64,000 nt of DNA, from positions 124,001 through 188,000 of the forward strand of contig NZ_JAQNCS010000001.1 in NCBI RefSeq assembly GCF_049472655.1. Direction: 5' to 3'. The position numbers and the translations under genes are program-made. Source of the DNA: Deferribacter abyssi. GTDB taxonomy: Bacteria > Chrysiogenota > Deferribacteres > Deferribacterales > Deferribacteraceae. Of the stretch, positions 22,912 through 32,248 are shown piece after piece. Each line of letters opens with the position of its first letter. Positions within the stretch are counted from its first letter, which is position 1. The notes beneath the pieces were generated by a model. That model was not told the DNA's origin and searched no databases. It saw only the letters and a list, made by a program, of their open reading frames with translations.

Positions 22912-24273
22912 TTATAGATTTCTTAAAAATATGTTAATTATATTTTTTAGGCTATCTCTGGTAATTTCACCTAAAAAAAACTCAATACTTTCATCAGAGT
23001 TTTCAAGAAAATAAAGTGCTTTTTCGAATCCTTTTTTAGCTTCAAGATTTTCTCCAAGGTTTTTCATGCATAATGCATAATAGTACCAACCTGAAACGGA
23101 TTCTCCTTTAAGAAAAAGAGATTTTCTAAAGTTTTCCAGTGCCTTAAGGTAATCATTGTGTAAATAGTAATAAATCCCAATTAATAAAAAGGTTTCGTAG
23201 TTTAAAGGTTCGTTTTTGATGATTGTATCAAGTAGATTTTTAGCGTTTTCATAATCGTGTAATTTAATTAAACATAAAGCGCTAAATATCTTAGCTCGTA
23301 AATTTGAGGGATTGATGTTATTCGTTATCATGGAGAAATAATTGAGAGCTTCCTTTGGCCTATCCTGTGAAATTAGTTGTATACCCTTCTCAAACAGATC
23401 TGTTTCTTCTTTTTTTGAATCTCTTGGTTTTCTGATTTTTATGTCTGTAAATAAAGGCAGATGAGTTATCTTGTGTTTTGTAGTTATTGCTGGAGCCTCT
23501 TTTTTTCGAAATACAACAACTCCATTGACTTCTTCACGTTTAAAAAAATTCTTTGGGATTAAAAGGATATCGGCTGTACCAAAAATAATGAAGGCGTTTT
23601 CTTCAGCTATTTTATCTATTGTTTTTATAGCTAGTTCGATCTCGTTTTTATCTAGATAAATTAAAAGATTTCTACAATAAATTATGTGGTATGTATCTTC
23701 TGATAAGTCAAATAAATTTTCTTTGGAAAAATTAACCAATGTTTTTACGTAATTTTTTAGTTTAAAGGATTTGTCATCTATTTTGTCAAAATATTTTTCA
23801 ATAAGTCTGTTATCAGTATTTCTTAAATACCATTTTTGATAGATACCTTTTTTAGCTTCATTTAATGCTTGCTCACTAATATCTATTCCTAAAATATTTA
23901 TTTTATCTTTATACTCAGGTAATGATTCTAATATTTCTATGGCAATAGTGTATGGCTCGCAACCATTTGCACAACCAATAGAAATGATATTTATAGCTTT
24001 GTTGTTTTTTAGATGCTCGATTAATGACTTTAAAATAGTAAACTGGCTTTTATTCCTATAAAAGAATGACTCGTTAATAGTTAGATCTGATAAAAATTTG
24101 TATAAGGCAGATTTATCTTTTAGCAGGATATTGTAAATATTTTCTTCATTTTTGTAGGTGTTTAACCACTTGTTGATAGTTTCACGAAATTTTTCTTCTA
24201 AAGGGCCTGTGATATTCAATCCTGCAAAATTTTTAATTAGTGATTTTATGTCATTAGTAAACAAATTATTCAT
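22912..24273 (-). CDS. cheR: CheR-type methyltransferase with TPR repeats
   Basis: 453 residues. The N-terminal ~250 residues are a chemoreceptor glutamate methyltransferase: FLSDLTINESFFYRNKSQF, SAM site INIISIGCANGCEPYTIAIE, LGIDISEQALNEAKKGIYQK and HIIYCRNLLIYLDKNEIELA. From ~285 to 430 at least three TPR-like helix pairs follow (KEALNYFSMI, YENAKNLLDTIIKNEPLNYE, YLKALENFRKSLFLKGESVS), as in CheR-TPR and FrzF proteins. It is the last gene of the operon and overlaps the preceding gene by 8 nt. Substrate would be the MCP encoded upstream. Confidence 0.9.
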   Translation of the reverse strand: MNNLFTNDIKSLIKNFAGLNITGPLEEKFRETINKWLNTYKNEENIYNILLKDKSALYKFLSDLTINESFFYRNKSQFTILKSLIEHLKNNKAINIISIGCANGCEPYTIAIEILESLPEYKDKINILGIDISEQALNEAKKGIYQKWYLRNTDNRLIEKYFDKIDDKSFKLKNYVKTLVNFSKENLFDLSEDTYHIIYCRNLLIYLDKNEIELAIKTIDKIAEENAFIIFGTADILLIPKNFFKREEVNGVVVFRKKEAPAITTKHKITHLPLFTDIKIRKPRDSKKEETDLFEKGIQLISQDRPKEALNYFSMITNNINPSNLRAKIFSALCLIKLHDYENAKNLLDTIIKNEPLNYETFLLIGIYYYLHNDYLKALENFRKSLFLKGESVSGWYYYALCMKNLGENLEAKKGFEKALYFLENSDESIEFFLGEITRDSLKNIINIFLRNL

Positions 24274-25642
24274 TCAATAATTTCTCCAACAATATCTTCT
24301 TTTCTTTTGTGGGAATCAATAAAAAATCTGGGATTTGAATATACTTTATATTGTAGTCAAAATATAATACTATTTTTTGAAAGTCAATATCTTTATAAAT
24401 ACCGAAATATGGATTCTCACAATTTATTATCTTTTTATTTTCTTTATCAATTAAAATCATATCATTGGTGGCGCAATAATATAATTTATCATTATTTATT
24501 AATATTAAGGATGTAGGGGTAGGATAGAAATGAAGCAAATTTTCGTGAATAAAGTTATTTAATTCATAACATATTTCATCAAAGTTTTTGTTTTGATGAA
24601 TCAAATGATAGAGATATATAGATATTAACGTATGGTTGTATAGCGTTGTGATGGTGCTTATTTGATAGAATCTTCCATCAAGGTTTAAAGAATATGTGTG
24701 TGCTTTTTTAGAAATCACATTTATATTTGTATGGCTTTCATTAGTGAATATTTTATTTGATACACTGATTAATTTGTTTAAGTTTATTTTTTTGTTGGCT
24801 AATAACTCCTTATATATAAGGTTCTTAAAACTAAGATAAAATTTTTTTAAAATATTTAAAACAACGGGCAAAGAATCGTAGAGTATATGGGTATCGTGAT
24901 ACCTATCAAAGATAAAGAGTATTTCTCCGATATTTGTTCCTGTTATATTTATTGGTTCAGAATAAATCTGATCATTATATTCTAATTTGTATGTTTTATC
25001 TGTCATAAAGAGTTTTGTATCAGGAGGAGTATTTATTAGCTTATTTATCTCTTCTTCATTTATTGTAGTAAAAATGTAATGTTGCTCATTAATTATTAAA
25101 TGTAATAAAAGTTTTTTAATATTTAGTGCGGTATTAATGAGGTTAGTCAGTTCAGTGAAGTAATTGTTAATATCGAGTATATTATCTAAAATTTTTTCAG
25201 AATAAATTGATAAGAATTTATTTATCAGTTTTTTTTCGACTTCTTCTCTAGAAATAGCCGAATTTATGAACTCTTCTTTTGTGGGAAAGGATAATATCCC
25301 TGCTTCTATTCTTTGTAAAAAAGATACAAATTGTTCAGGGGTAGATATAAAGATGTTGGATAGTGTAAAAGATAAAATAGTTTTTGTTTTAGAGTTTGAA
25401 GTTATTAAAAGAATATTATTTTTGTTTCTTTTTTTATTCTCAGATAATAAGAATAAGTAATAGATTCCTATTTCATTTAAAAAACTATTTTCTAAAATCA
25501 AAATAGTATTTGATAAAGTACCTAGATTAAAAAAATCGTTAGGTGAGTTTAGAATAATCAAGTTTTCACTATCATAAAGCTCTGATACAAATTTTTTAAT
25601 AATCTGGCTATTTACAGCTATAATAATGCTTTTTCTATTCAT
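24266..25642 (-). CDS. Uncharacterised chemosensory-operon protein, divergent SpoIIE-like C-terminus
   Basis: 458 residues, not confidently assignable. Residues ~1-110 have a receiver-like alternation of strands and helices (SIIIAVNSQIIKKFVSELY, NTILILENSFLNEIGIYYLF) but no phospho-acceptor Asp pocket is evident. The middle resembles a GAF-like region. The last ~150 residues (LDGRFYQISTITTLYNHTLI, ICYELNNFIHENLLHFYPTP, SLILINNDKLYYCATNDMIL) follow the spacing of SpoIIE/RsbU PP2C phosphatases but lack the metal-binding Asp residues, so it is probably catalytically dead. It overlaps cheB and cheR by 8 nt each side, so it is a built-in member of this pathway. The domain calls are inference. Confidence 0.5.
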   Translation of the reverse strand: MNRKSIIIAVNSQIIKKFVSELYDSENLIILNSPNDFFNLGTLSNTILILENSFLNEIGIYYLFLLSENKKRNKNNILLITSNSKTKTILSFTLSNIFISTPEQFVSFLQRIEAGILSFPTKEEFINSAISREEVEKKLINKFLSIYSEKILDNILDINNYFTELTNLINTALNIKKLLLHLIINEQHYIFTTINEEEINKLINTPPDTKLFMTDKTYKLEYNDQIYSEPINITGTNIGEILFIFDRYHDTHILYDSLPVVLNILKKFYLSFKNLIYKELLANKKINLNKLISVSNKIFTNESHTNINVISKKAHTYSLNLDGRFYQISTITTLYNHTLISIYLYHLIHQNKNFDEICYELNNFIHENLLHFYPTPTSLILINNDKLYYCATNDMILIDKENKKIINCENPYFGIYKDIDFQKIVLYFDYNIKYIQIPDFLLIPTKEKKILLEKLLNE

Positions 25643-26621
25643 TTTCTATATATGAGAGAATTTCTTCTGGATAAATTGTTTTGTCAGCATAAAGCAACAC
25701 TGATTTTGGCATATTTTGTGCAACTGCTGTACTAGGGTTTTGCACTAAGATTTTTGCACCAAACTCTTTTGCGATTTTTATTCCTTCTTTACCGTCAAAT
25801 CCCATTCCAGTCATTTGAAAGATTATGCATTTTTCCCTGAAGTATTTTGCAACAGATTCATATACTTTGTCAATGCTTGGGAAATAAAGCTGTTTTTCAT
25901 TAGTGGGAGTGAGCTTGAATAACTTATTTTGGATAATGAAATTATTTGTGGTAGGAGCAATATATATCGAGTCTTTTATTTCTATATTGTCAGAAATAAC
26001 GCAAACGTTTTTACTGGAAATAGATTGTAACCAATTTTTAAGACTGTTTTCAAATCCTACTTCAATATGATTTGCTACAATAATAGAAAGTTTTTCAACT
26101 TTTGATAGGGTAGGTATAAGTGTTTTTAATAATTTTGGCCCACCTGTAGAAGAGCCTAAAACTAGTACTTTACTTGTTTCAAGGTTTTTATTAATTATTG
26201 GTGTGGTAATGGAGAGAGCTTTGGAAAGATTTTTATTCAAAGGAGTAGTAAATCTAATTTTGTAAATTAGTTTTCTTATAAACTCATCGGTGATTTCTAA
26301 AGGTTTTTTTATTATTTCAACATAATAATTTAAATTAAGATGAAAACTTTTTTCGATTTCAAAATCTGAAAGAGAGGTTATCAATATTATGGGAGTGGGA
26401 TGGATAGCCATTATAGCTTCTGTGACTGCATCTCCTGACATTTTTGGTAATACGAGATCAAGAATAACAATATCAGGTCTTTTTTCAGCAAATAATTTTA
26501 CAGCAGAAATTCCATCGTTTGCAGTCCCTACAACGTTAATATCGTGAAATTTTGATAGTTCTTCTACCAGTGTTGTTCTAAAATAAGCTGAATCTTCAAC
26601 TATAATAATATTTTTCTTCAT
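25635..26621 (-). CDS. cheB: Chemotaxis response regulator protein-glutamate methylesterase
   Basis: 328 residues: receiver domain (1-125) with Asp9/Asp10, phospho-acceptor Asp55 in VILDLVLPKMSG and Lys105/106, then the CheB methylesterase domain (~150-325). The catalytic triad is visible as Ser158 in GSSTGGP, His185 in VANHIEVGF and Asp276 in TGMGFDGKEG. It removes methyl groups from the chemoreceptor, opposing CheR. Its ATG overlaps the CheA stop by 4 nt. Confidence 0.93.
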   Translation of the reverse strand: MKKNIIIVEDSAYFRTTLVEELSKFHDINVVGTANDGISAVKLFAEKRPDIVILDLVLPKMSGDAVTEAIMAIHPTPIILITSLSDFEIEKSFHLNLNYYVEIIKKPLEITDEFIRKLIYKIRFTTPLNKNLSKALSITTPIINKNLETSKVLVLGSSTGGPKLLKTLIPTLSKVEKLSIIVANHIEVGFENSLKNWLQSISSKNVCVISDNIEIKDSIYIAPTTNNFIIQNKLFKLTPTNEKQLYFPSIDKVYESVAKYFREKCIIFQMTGMGFDGKEGIKIAKEFGAKILVQNPSTAVAQNMPKSVLLYADKTIYPEEILSYIENE

Positions 26622-28534
26622 AACAATTCTTTAATCTTTTTTAAGAAACTGTCCTTTATAAAAAATCTTTTGATAAAATAACCGTTTGCTCCTGCATCTA
26701 GGCCATTTTGTATATCTTGTTCGTTACCTTTTGAAGAAAGTATGAGAATAGGGACAGATTTATTTAGTTTACGAATATTTCTAGTAAGTGTCAAACCATC
26801 CATGAGTGGCATCTCTATGTCTGTTATAATAAAATCAATATTTTTATTTCTAAACAATTCAAAAGCTTCTACACCATTTTTTGCTATTAAAATATTGTAT
26901 CCTTCATTTGTGAGTAATTCTTTTATTGTTTCTGTAATCACGGGGTTGTCATCAACAGCTAAAATGGTTTTTTTTGCATTGTTTACATAATTGTCAGTTT
27001 GAACAAATGTTTTTAATCCTTTTGTAGTAGTTTTGCTAAGTGATGAAGGATTGAGTATTCCAATCGGTTTGTTGTTATATAATGCAAATCCAACAAAATG
27101 TTTATAATTGCATTGTATCCCTTTTATTGGAACTAGATCAAATAAAATGTTTTCACCCACAGATTCCACAGCGATGACATTCTTGGTGTTTTTAAAAAAT
27201 ACGAGTAAATTGTCATCCGATGAATAGATTTTAAATAATTCACTTAGTTTATAAAGATTAAAAAGAGTGCCGTTTTTTTCTATTACAGAAGAGTTGTCTT
27301 TATTTGTTCTGATATTTTCAGGAATAAATTTTTCTATACTTTCAATTATTGAAATGGGGACAGCAAGATAGTGGCCAGCAGATGATAAAATTTTGCAAAC
27401 CACACTTTTAAAAGTAAAAGGAATATTTATTATAAACTTTGTATATTTGCCAACTTCCGATTCTATTTCAACATATCCTCCAATTTCTTCAATTCTTTCT
27501 TTTACTATACTGAGACCAATTCCTCTGCCGCTAATTTCATCCACTTCTAAGGATGTGCTAAAGTTTTCGTTAAATAATAAATTATAAATATCTTCTTTTT
27601 TTAATTTTTGGATATCGTTAGGTTGAATTAAGCCATTTTCAACCCCTTTTTCAACTATACTGCTAAGGTTTATACCTTTACCATCATCGGTAATAATTAT
27701 GTGTATTCTGTCTGATACCTGTTTATATTGTATTGTAATTTTACCGGTTTTAGGTTTACCATATTTTAATCTTTCTTCAGGATGTTCTATTCCATGGTAT
27801 ACGGCATTTCTAATAATGTGTGTGAGTATTTCATTGGTGATATTTAAGATTTCTTCATCTACCTCTACATTTGAATTTATTATTTCCAGTTTAACATTTT
27901 TGGATAATTTAGTTGCAGTGAGATGTGCTATATTTTTTAATTTTTCATCAAGAATGCTAAATGTGGTTAGATTTAATCTGTTGAGCTGATATCCAATTTT
28001 TTCAAGCTGTTCCAACAGCCTATTTTTTATAAAACCTTTTATTTGGATATTACTTAGAAGGTCGTAAATATGTGTGTTAAGTTTCTGAAATTCTGTTTTT
28101 AAAGATACTACTTTTTCTGGTGCGATAGTTTTGGTTGTTATTATGTTTTCTTGATTATTTTTATATTTTTTTTCTTTGATCACATTGCTTTTGAGTAATT
28201 TATCAATCTCGTTAATGATATTATTTGGATTTTCCAGATTTTTTGGTATTTTTTCTAACAAGTTTACAATTTCTATTATTTTGATTTTGTCATTGTCTTC
28301 AATATCATACTTTGTTAATCTTTGAAAATAATTTTCAAGGTCATGGAAAATATCGGTAAGATTGTGTAGTCCTAATATTCCTGAAGAGCCTTTTAATGTG
28401 TGAAGTTCTTTTACGATTTTTGTAAGATACTCTTTTTCTTCAGTTTCAAAAAAATTATTAATAAATGTTCTTATGTTATTTATATGAGTTGTTAATTCTT
28501 CAGTGAATATTTTAAAGAGTTTTTTGTCATCCAT
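26618..28534 (-). CDS. cheA: Hybrid CheA histidine kinase with C-terminal receiver
   Basis: 638 residues. Order: Hpt (1-110) with His45 in LHTLKGSSGI; a Lys/Asn-rich linker with no recognisable P2 CheY-binding domain; short dimerisation helices (~145-200); HATPase with N-box ILTHIIRNAVYHGIEHPEER, TDDGKGI and GRGIGLSIVKERI; CheW-like P5 (~375-500); and a receiver at ~520-638 with VDDNPVITETIKEL and phospho-acceptor Asp572 in TDIEMPLMDG. This FrzE-like CheA-REC layout suggests output or a phosphate sink through its own receiver; no free-standing CheY is in the operon. Confidence 0.92.
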   Translation of the reverse strand: MDDKKLFKIFTEELTTHINNIRTFINNFFETEEKEYLTKIVKELHTLKGSSGILGLHNLTDIFHDLENYFQRLTKYDIEDNDKIKIIEIVNLLEKIPKNLENPNNIINEIDKLLKSNVIKEKKYKNNQENIITTKTIAPEKVVSLKTEFQKLNTHIYDLLSNIQIKGFIKNRLLEQLEKIGYQLNRLNLTTFSILDEKLKNIAHLTATKLSKNVKLEIINSNVEVDEEILNITNEILTHIIRNAVYHGIEHPEERLKYGKPKTGKITIQYKQVSDRIHIIITDDGKGINLSSIVEKGVENGLIQPNDIQKLKKEDIYNLLFNENFSTSLEVDEISGRGIGLSIVKERIEEIGGYVEIESEVGKYTKFIINIPFTFKSVVCKILSSAGHYLAVPISIIESIEKFIPENIRTNKDNSSVIEKNGTLFNLYKLSELFKIYSSDDNLLVFFKNTKNVIAVESVGENILFDLVPIKGIQCNYKHFVGFALYNNKPIGILNPSSLSKTTTKGLKTFVQTDNYVNNAKKTILAVDDNPVITETIKELLTNEGYNILIAKNGVEAFELFRNKNIDFIITDIEMPLMDGLTLTRNIRKLNKSVPILILSSKGNEQDIQNGLDAGANGYFIKRFFIKDSFLKKIKELL

Positions 28535-28539
28535 TGTTT

Positions 28540-30669
28540 TTAGCTTTTCAACTTATTAATAACGTCAATAGTTTCTCTTAATGTTTTTGCTACAGCTTTG
28601 ATATCTTGTGCTGTTTGCAATGTTTCGTTGGCGGATTTTAAAGCATCGTTCATGGCTGCAAGCATTTCGTTGGAAGTGTTGGAAATATCATTTGTAGCTT
28701 GTTTAAGGTCTTTAATTGCATTAATAATTTCATGTAAATTGGAGTTTAAGTCTTGAATTTCTAAGAAGATTTTTTCAAAATTTTCAGACAACGATTTTAC
28801 GTCTTCGTAACCCTCTTCAATATTTTTTATAGTTTCTTCAACAATCATTACTGATGATGTAGAAAATGAACTAATGGTTTCTATTTTATTTTCGATATCA
28901 GATGTAAATTTGTAGGTTTTTTCAGAAAGCTCTCTTATTTCTTCAGCAATTATTTTAAAGCTTTCTTTGTTTGAATCTTCTCTTACGGCTTCTATAGATG
29001 CATTTAAAGAAAGTATATTTGTATGTTCTGAAATCTCATAAATGGTTTTTAGTATTTTTCTGATTTCATTAGTTTTTTGATTTAAATTATTTGTAATCTC
29101 GAATACTTTATTGATTTTATTAGTTAATTCTTTCATTCCTTCATTGGATTCGGTTATTTTTTCTTCAGTTTTTTTTGTCTCTTCATTTATTGCATCACTT
29201 TTGTTGGTAATGTTATTTAAAGATGATAATATTTGTTCTGTAAAAGTGTTTAACTCCATTATGGAAGTGTTTGTTTCTGAAATACTTGTATTTTGCTGTG
29301 AAAGCATTGAGCTTAGAGTAGAAGCTGAAGCTTCAAGCTCTGATGAAGAGTTATTAAGGTGAATAACTGCTTCTTCTATATTCATTACAATTTTTTGCAG
29401 CTTATTTGCTCTTTCTTCTTGAATCAAATTATCTTTTTTCTGGTTAGATATATCATTAAATGTAATAAGATAACCGATTAATTTATTTTGATTGTCAAGG
29501 ATTTTACCCAATCGTACGATATAATAAGCATCATATTTTGGGTCGTATAACTCAAATCTATATTTTTGTTTTAGTGAATTGACAAATTTATCGATATGTT
29601 CTTCTAATATTTTCATTGATTCAGGGACAAGATCTAAGAGGTTGTAATTTTTATCGTTATCAAGCTCAAATAATTTGTCAAAGTTTTTGTTTCGATAATT
29701 TATGTTGAAAGATTTATCAAATACTGCCACAGGGATTGGTAGTCTTGATAAAATGGTATTTACTTTTATTTCTTCCTGATGGAGCTCATTTAAGGTTTCT
29801 TCTGCTGCTTTTGCAATTATATCATATTCATAAATTGAAAAATTTCCAAATCTCAAATCTCTACTTCCAGCTTGGATTCTTTTAAAGTTTGCAAAAATAT
29901 CAAACAATGGTTTTGTTGTAAATCTAATGAAGAAAATCTCACTTATTAGCCAGATTAAGTATAGTAAAATTATAAGTATGATTATTGATGAAATTTTTGC
30001 GTTTGTGATTGGTAAAAATGAGCTTAGGCTTAAATATATTTTTAGGCCTGCTTCGGGGATGTTTAGCTCTATTTGCGAATTCTTTCTAGTGATAACTTCT
30101 GATGATTTGATTGATTTGTTATATTCATCATATAAAATTTTTGTGGAATAATTTATTTGCATGTTTATGAAGGGATGTTTTATATCGAGGTTGATTTTTT
30201 TCACGAATTGGTAAATTAAATCATTGTTATCAAGTAGTAAGTACCTATTTATTATTAATGAATTGTTCTTGATATAATAATATGTTACTAATTTATTTTG
30301 ACTCAAAAGTTTTAGTAAGTCTTCTGGTAATGATTTACTAGCGTTTGAATTTAATGGAGAAAATATTTCTTTGTTATTTCTATATTGAAACAATGAATAG
30401 TTGTATTTTTTTATATCATTTTTAAAATCATCGACATCTTTTTTGCTTACGAGCTTTTCAGAGAGTGCTTGAAACCCAATTTGTTCAGAATTAACAACAG
30501 ACTCAATTGTGGTTTTGATATTCTTTCCCATGGAAATCAGGAATTGTTGAGCGATGCTATTCATCAGATTAGTTATAATAGTGTAAAAAATTAATGAAAA
30601 TATACCGAAAAGAAGTGTAAGAGCGATGATTCTAAAAATCAGTACGTTTTTTAAACTTATCCGTTTCAT
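28540..30669 (-). CDS. Methyl-accepting chemotaxis protein with PAS domain
   Basis: 709 residues. TM1 ~13-35 and TM2 ~226-246 bracket a ~190-residue periplasmic sensor. A PAS-like domain follows at ~305-410 (LSRLPIPVAVFDKSFNINYR, LIGYLITFNDIS). The cytoplasmic signalling hairpin occupies ~425-709, with tip ISEHTNILSLNASIEAVRED and KIIAEEIRELSEKT. The tip replaces the usual NLLALNAAIEAAR with NILSLNASIEAVR, so it is a somewhat divergent MCP. It lies between cheW and cheA. The ligand is unknown. Confidence 0.9.
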   Translation of the reverse strand: MKRISLKNVLIFRIIALTLLFGIFSLIFYTIITNLMNSIAQQFLISMGKNIKTTIESVVNSEQIGFQALSEKLVSKKDVDDFKNDIKKYNYSLFQYRNNKEIFSPLNSNASKSLPEDLLKLLSQNKLVTYYYIKNNSLIINRYLLLDNNDLIYQFVKKINLDIKHPFINMQINYSTKILYDEYNKSIKSSEVITRKNSQIELNIPEAGLKIYLSLSSFLPITNAKISSIIILIILLYLIWLISEIFFIRFTTKPLFDIFANFKRIQAGSRDLRFGNFSIYEYDIIAKAAEETLNELHQEEIKVNTILSRLPIPVAVFDKSFNINYRNKNFDKLFELDNDKNYNLLDLVPESMKILEEHIDKFVNSLKQKYRFELYDPKYDAYYIVRLGKILDNQNKLIGYLITFNDISNQKKDNLIQEERANKLQKIVMNIEEAVIHLNNSSSELEASASTLSSMLSQQNTSISETNTSIMELNTFTEQILSSLNNITNKSDAINEETKKTEEKITESNEGMKELTNKINKVFEITNNLNQKTNEIRKILKTIYEISEHTNILSLNASIEAVREDSNKESFKIIAEEIRELSEKTYKFTSDIENKIETISSFSTSSVMIVEETIKNIEEGYEDVKSLSENFEKIFLEIQDLNSNLHEIINAIKDLKQATNDISNTSNEMLAAMNDALKSANETLQTAQDIKAVAKTLRETIDVINKLKS

Positions 30670-31082
30670 TTTTCCCCCTTTGTTAAGGTGTTTACTAAAT
30701 CTTCCTTGATTTTGTCTAAGTTTAATAAATAAACAGTTTCTTTTTCAAACTTATGTTCTTCTTTTATGAATTCGCATGAAGTGGACTTTTCTACTTGATT
30801 ATCTAAATTTTCACTGAGATGCATTTTTCCGTCGGAAGTTAGTATGAAGTCATACGGAGGAGTTAATATTATAAGGTATTTGGATATTGATACAGAGTTG
30901 GATTCCGAGAAAAAAGAAGATAAATTTATTACTGGATATAACTCACCTTTGATATTTGTTATTCCTAATAAAAAATCATTTTGTAACGGTATAGGATAGA
31001 TATAATTGATCAAACTAATATTCTTTATATAATTAGCACCTAACGCAAACTTTAAATTCATATTTTGAAAAATTAAGTACAT
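30666..31082 (-). CDS. cheW: CheW-like coupling protein
   Basis: 138 residues with the CheW beta-barrel pattern: FALGANYIKNISLINYIYPI, the conserved FLLGITNIKGELYPVINLSSF (typical 'G..N.RG...PV.DL') and YLIILTPPYDFIL. It would link the MCP to the CheA kinase. First gene of the chemosensory operon; its stop overlaps the MCP start (4 nt). The upstream intergenic region is only 47 nt to the divergently transcribed AI-2E-type gene. Confidence 0.8.
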   Translation of the reverse strand: MYLIFQNMNLKFALGANYIKNISLINYIYPIPLQNDFLLGITNIKGELYPVINLSSFFSESNSVSISKYLIILTPPYDFILTSDGKMHLSENLDNQVEKSTSCEFIKEEHKFEKETVYLLNLDKIKEDLVNTLTKGEK

Positions 31083-31094
31083 GGTTAAATCAAC

Positions 31095-31123
31095 TTCAAA
31101 TTATTAACTAAATGTGTTATAAG
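31095..31123 (+). promoter_or_regulatory. Putative promoter of the AI-2E family gene
   Basis: TTCAAA (31095-31100), 17-nt spacer and TATAAG (31118-31123), ending 6 nt before ATG 31130. No Shine-Dalgarno is present, so transcription probably starts at the ATG. Confidence 0.4.
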
Positions 31124-31129
31124 TATAAC

Positions 31130-32158
31130 ATGAAAATTATAAAAATTGAAATAGATTTTAAAAAATTTTTGTTTATCCTGTTACTTTTTTTAATTTTTTA
31201 TTTATTGAAAAAAATAGATGTGATGCTTGCACCTTTTGCAATAGCTTTTTTTGTTGCTTATTTACTAGATCCTATTGTGGATAAATTGGAGAGCTTGAAA
31301 ATTAATAGGACATTGGCTGTTTTAGTTGTTTTTATTCTTTTTTCATTAGTAGTGATTATTCTTTTAATGTTTTTTATTCCATTGTTAATTACAGAGATTA
31401 ACCAGATTATAATGAAAGTTCCAATATATATACAAAAATTAGATGTAAAGTTAAAGAGTGTTGAACTATATCCTCAATATAAGGTTTATATTGAGGAAGT
31501 TAAAGAAGTGTTTTTAAAAAACTTAGGTAAAATCTCAAGCATTATGATTCAGGTTTTAAATTTTTTTAAAGCGTCGATGGGAGGTGTTTTGAATTGGATA
31601 TTGCTTTATTCAATTGTTCCTATATTAATTTTTTATTTTTTAAAAGATTTTGATCTTATAGTTAAGAAACTTAAAGAAGTTGTCCTGAAAAAAGGGAGTG
31701 ATGAGCTAGTTTATAAAGGAGAACAGTTTAACAAAATATTAAAAAGTTATTTTAGAGGACAGTTTATTGTCTCATTATGTTTAGCTATAATGTACAGCGT
31801 AGTTTTGCTTTTGATAGGAATTGATGGGGCACTATTTATAGGAATAACTGCAGGGTTTTTAAGTATGGTTCCATATTTGGGATTTGTCATTGGTTTTCTT
31901 TCGTCATTAATTTTTGCAATAATTCAGTTCCAGGATATTTTGCATCCAATTTTGGTGATGTTGGGTTTTACAGTTGTTCAGATTATTGAAAGTAATTTTC
32001 TTACTCCTAAGATAATTGGTGAAAGCCTTGGATTACATCCGGTGGTTGTTATATTCTCTATAATGGCAGGTGGATTTTTGTTTGGTATATCTGGTATGAT
32101 TTTCTCGTTACCTATAGCTGCTTTTATCAAAGTGCAATTAGATGACTATTTACAGTAA
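31130..32158 (+). CDS. AI-2E family transporter (PerM/YhhT-like)
   Basis: 342 residues of a polytopic membrane protein. Hydrophobic segments include FILLLFLIFYLLKKIDVMLA, PFAIAFFVAYLLDPIVDKLE and LAVLVVFILFSLVVIILLMF. Conserved family blocks YFRGQFIVSLCLAIMYSVVL, IGITAGFLSMVPYLGFVIGF and ESNFLTPKIIGESLGLHPVV are present. The family name comes from E. coli TqsA, but most members have unknown or ion-exchange roles. ATG 31130 is chosen over ATG 31112 because the -10-like TATAAG lies between them. Confidence 0.85.
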   Translation: MKIIKIEIDFKKFLFILLLFLIFYLLKKIDVMLAPFAIAFFVAYLLDPIVDKLESLKINRTLAVLVVFILFSLVVIILLMFFIPLLITEINQIIMKVPIYIQKLDVKLKSVELYPQYKVYIEEVKEVFLKNLGKISSIMIQVLNFFKASMGGVLNWILLYSIVPILIFYFLKDFDLIVKKLKEVVLKKGSDELVYKGEQFNKILKSYFRGQFIVSLCLAIMYSVVLLLIGIDGALFIGITAGFLSMVPYLGFVIGFLSSLIFAIIQFQDILHPILVMLGFTVVQIIESNFLTPKIIGESLGLHPVVVIFSIMAGGFLFGISGMIFSLPIAAFIKVQLDDYLQ

Positions 32159-32248
32159 AGGTATATGTGTAAGTGTGAGTGAAAGTATAAAATATGAAAA
32201 TTATAAACTCATTCACCAACGTCTACATCAAACTTTTGCCTATACAGT

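Noticed and set aside
24307..24516. Plus-strand ORF opposite the 24266-25642 gene
   Set aside because: Shadow frame of a well-placed operon gene; low-complexity Tyr/Leu/Asn content and no ribosome site.
31112..31129. Upstream ATG for the AI-2E family gene
   Set aside because: The -10-like TATAAG lies within this extension and no ribosome site precedes it.
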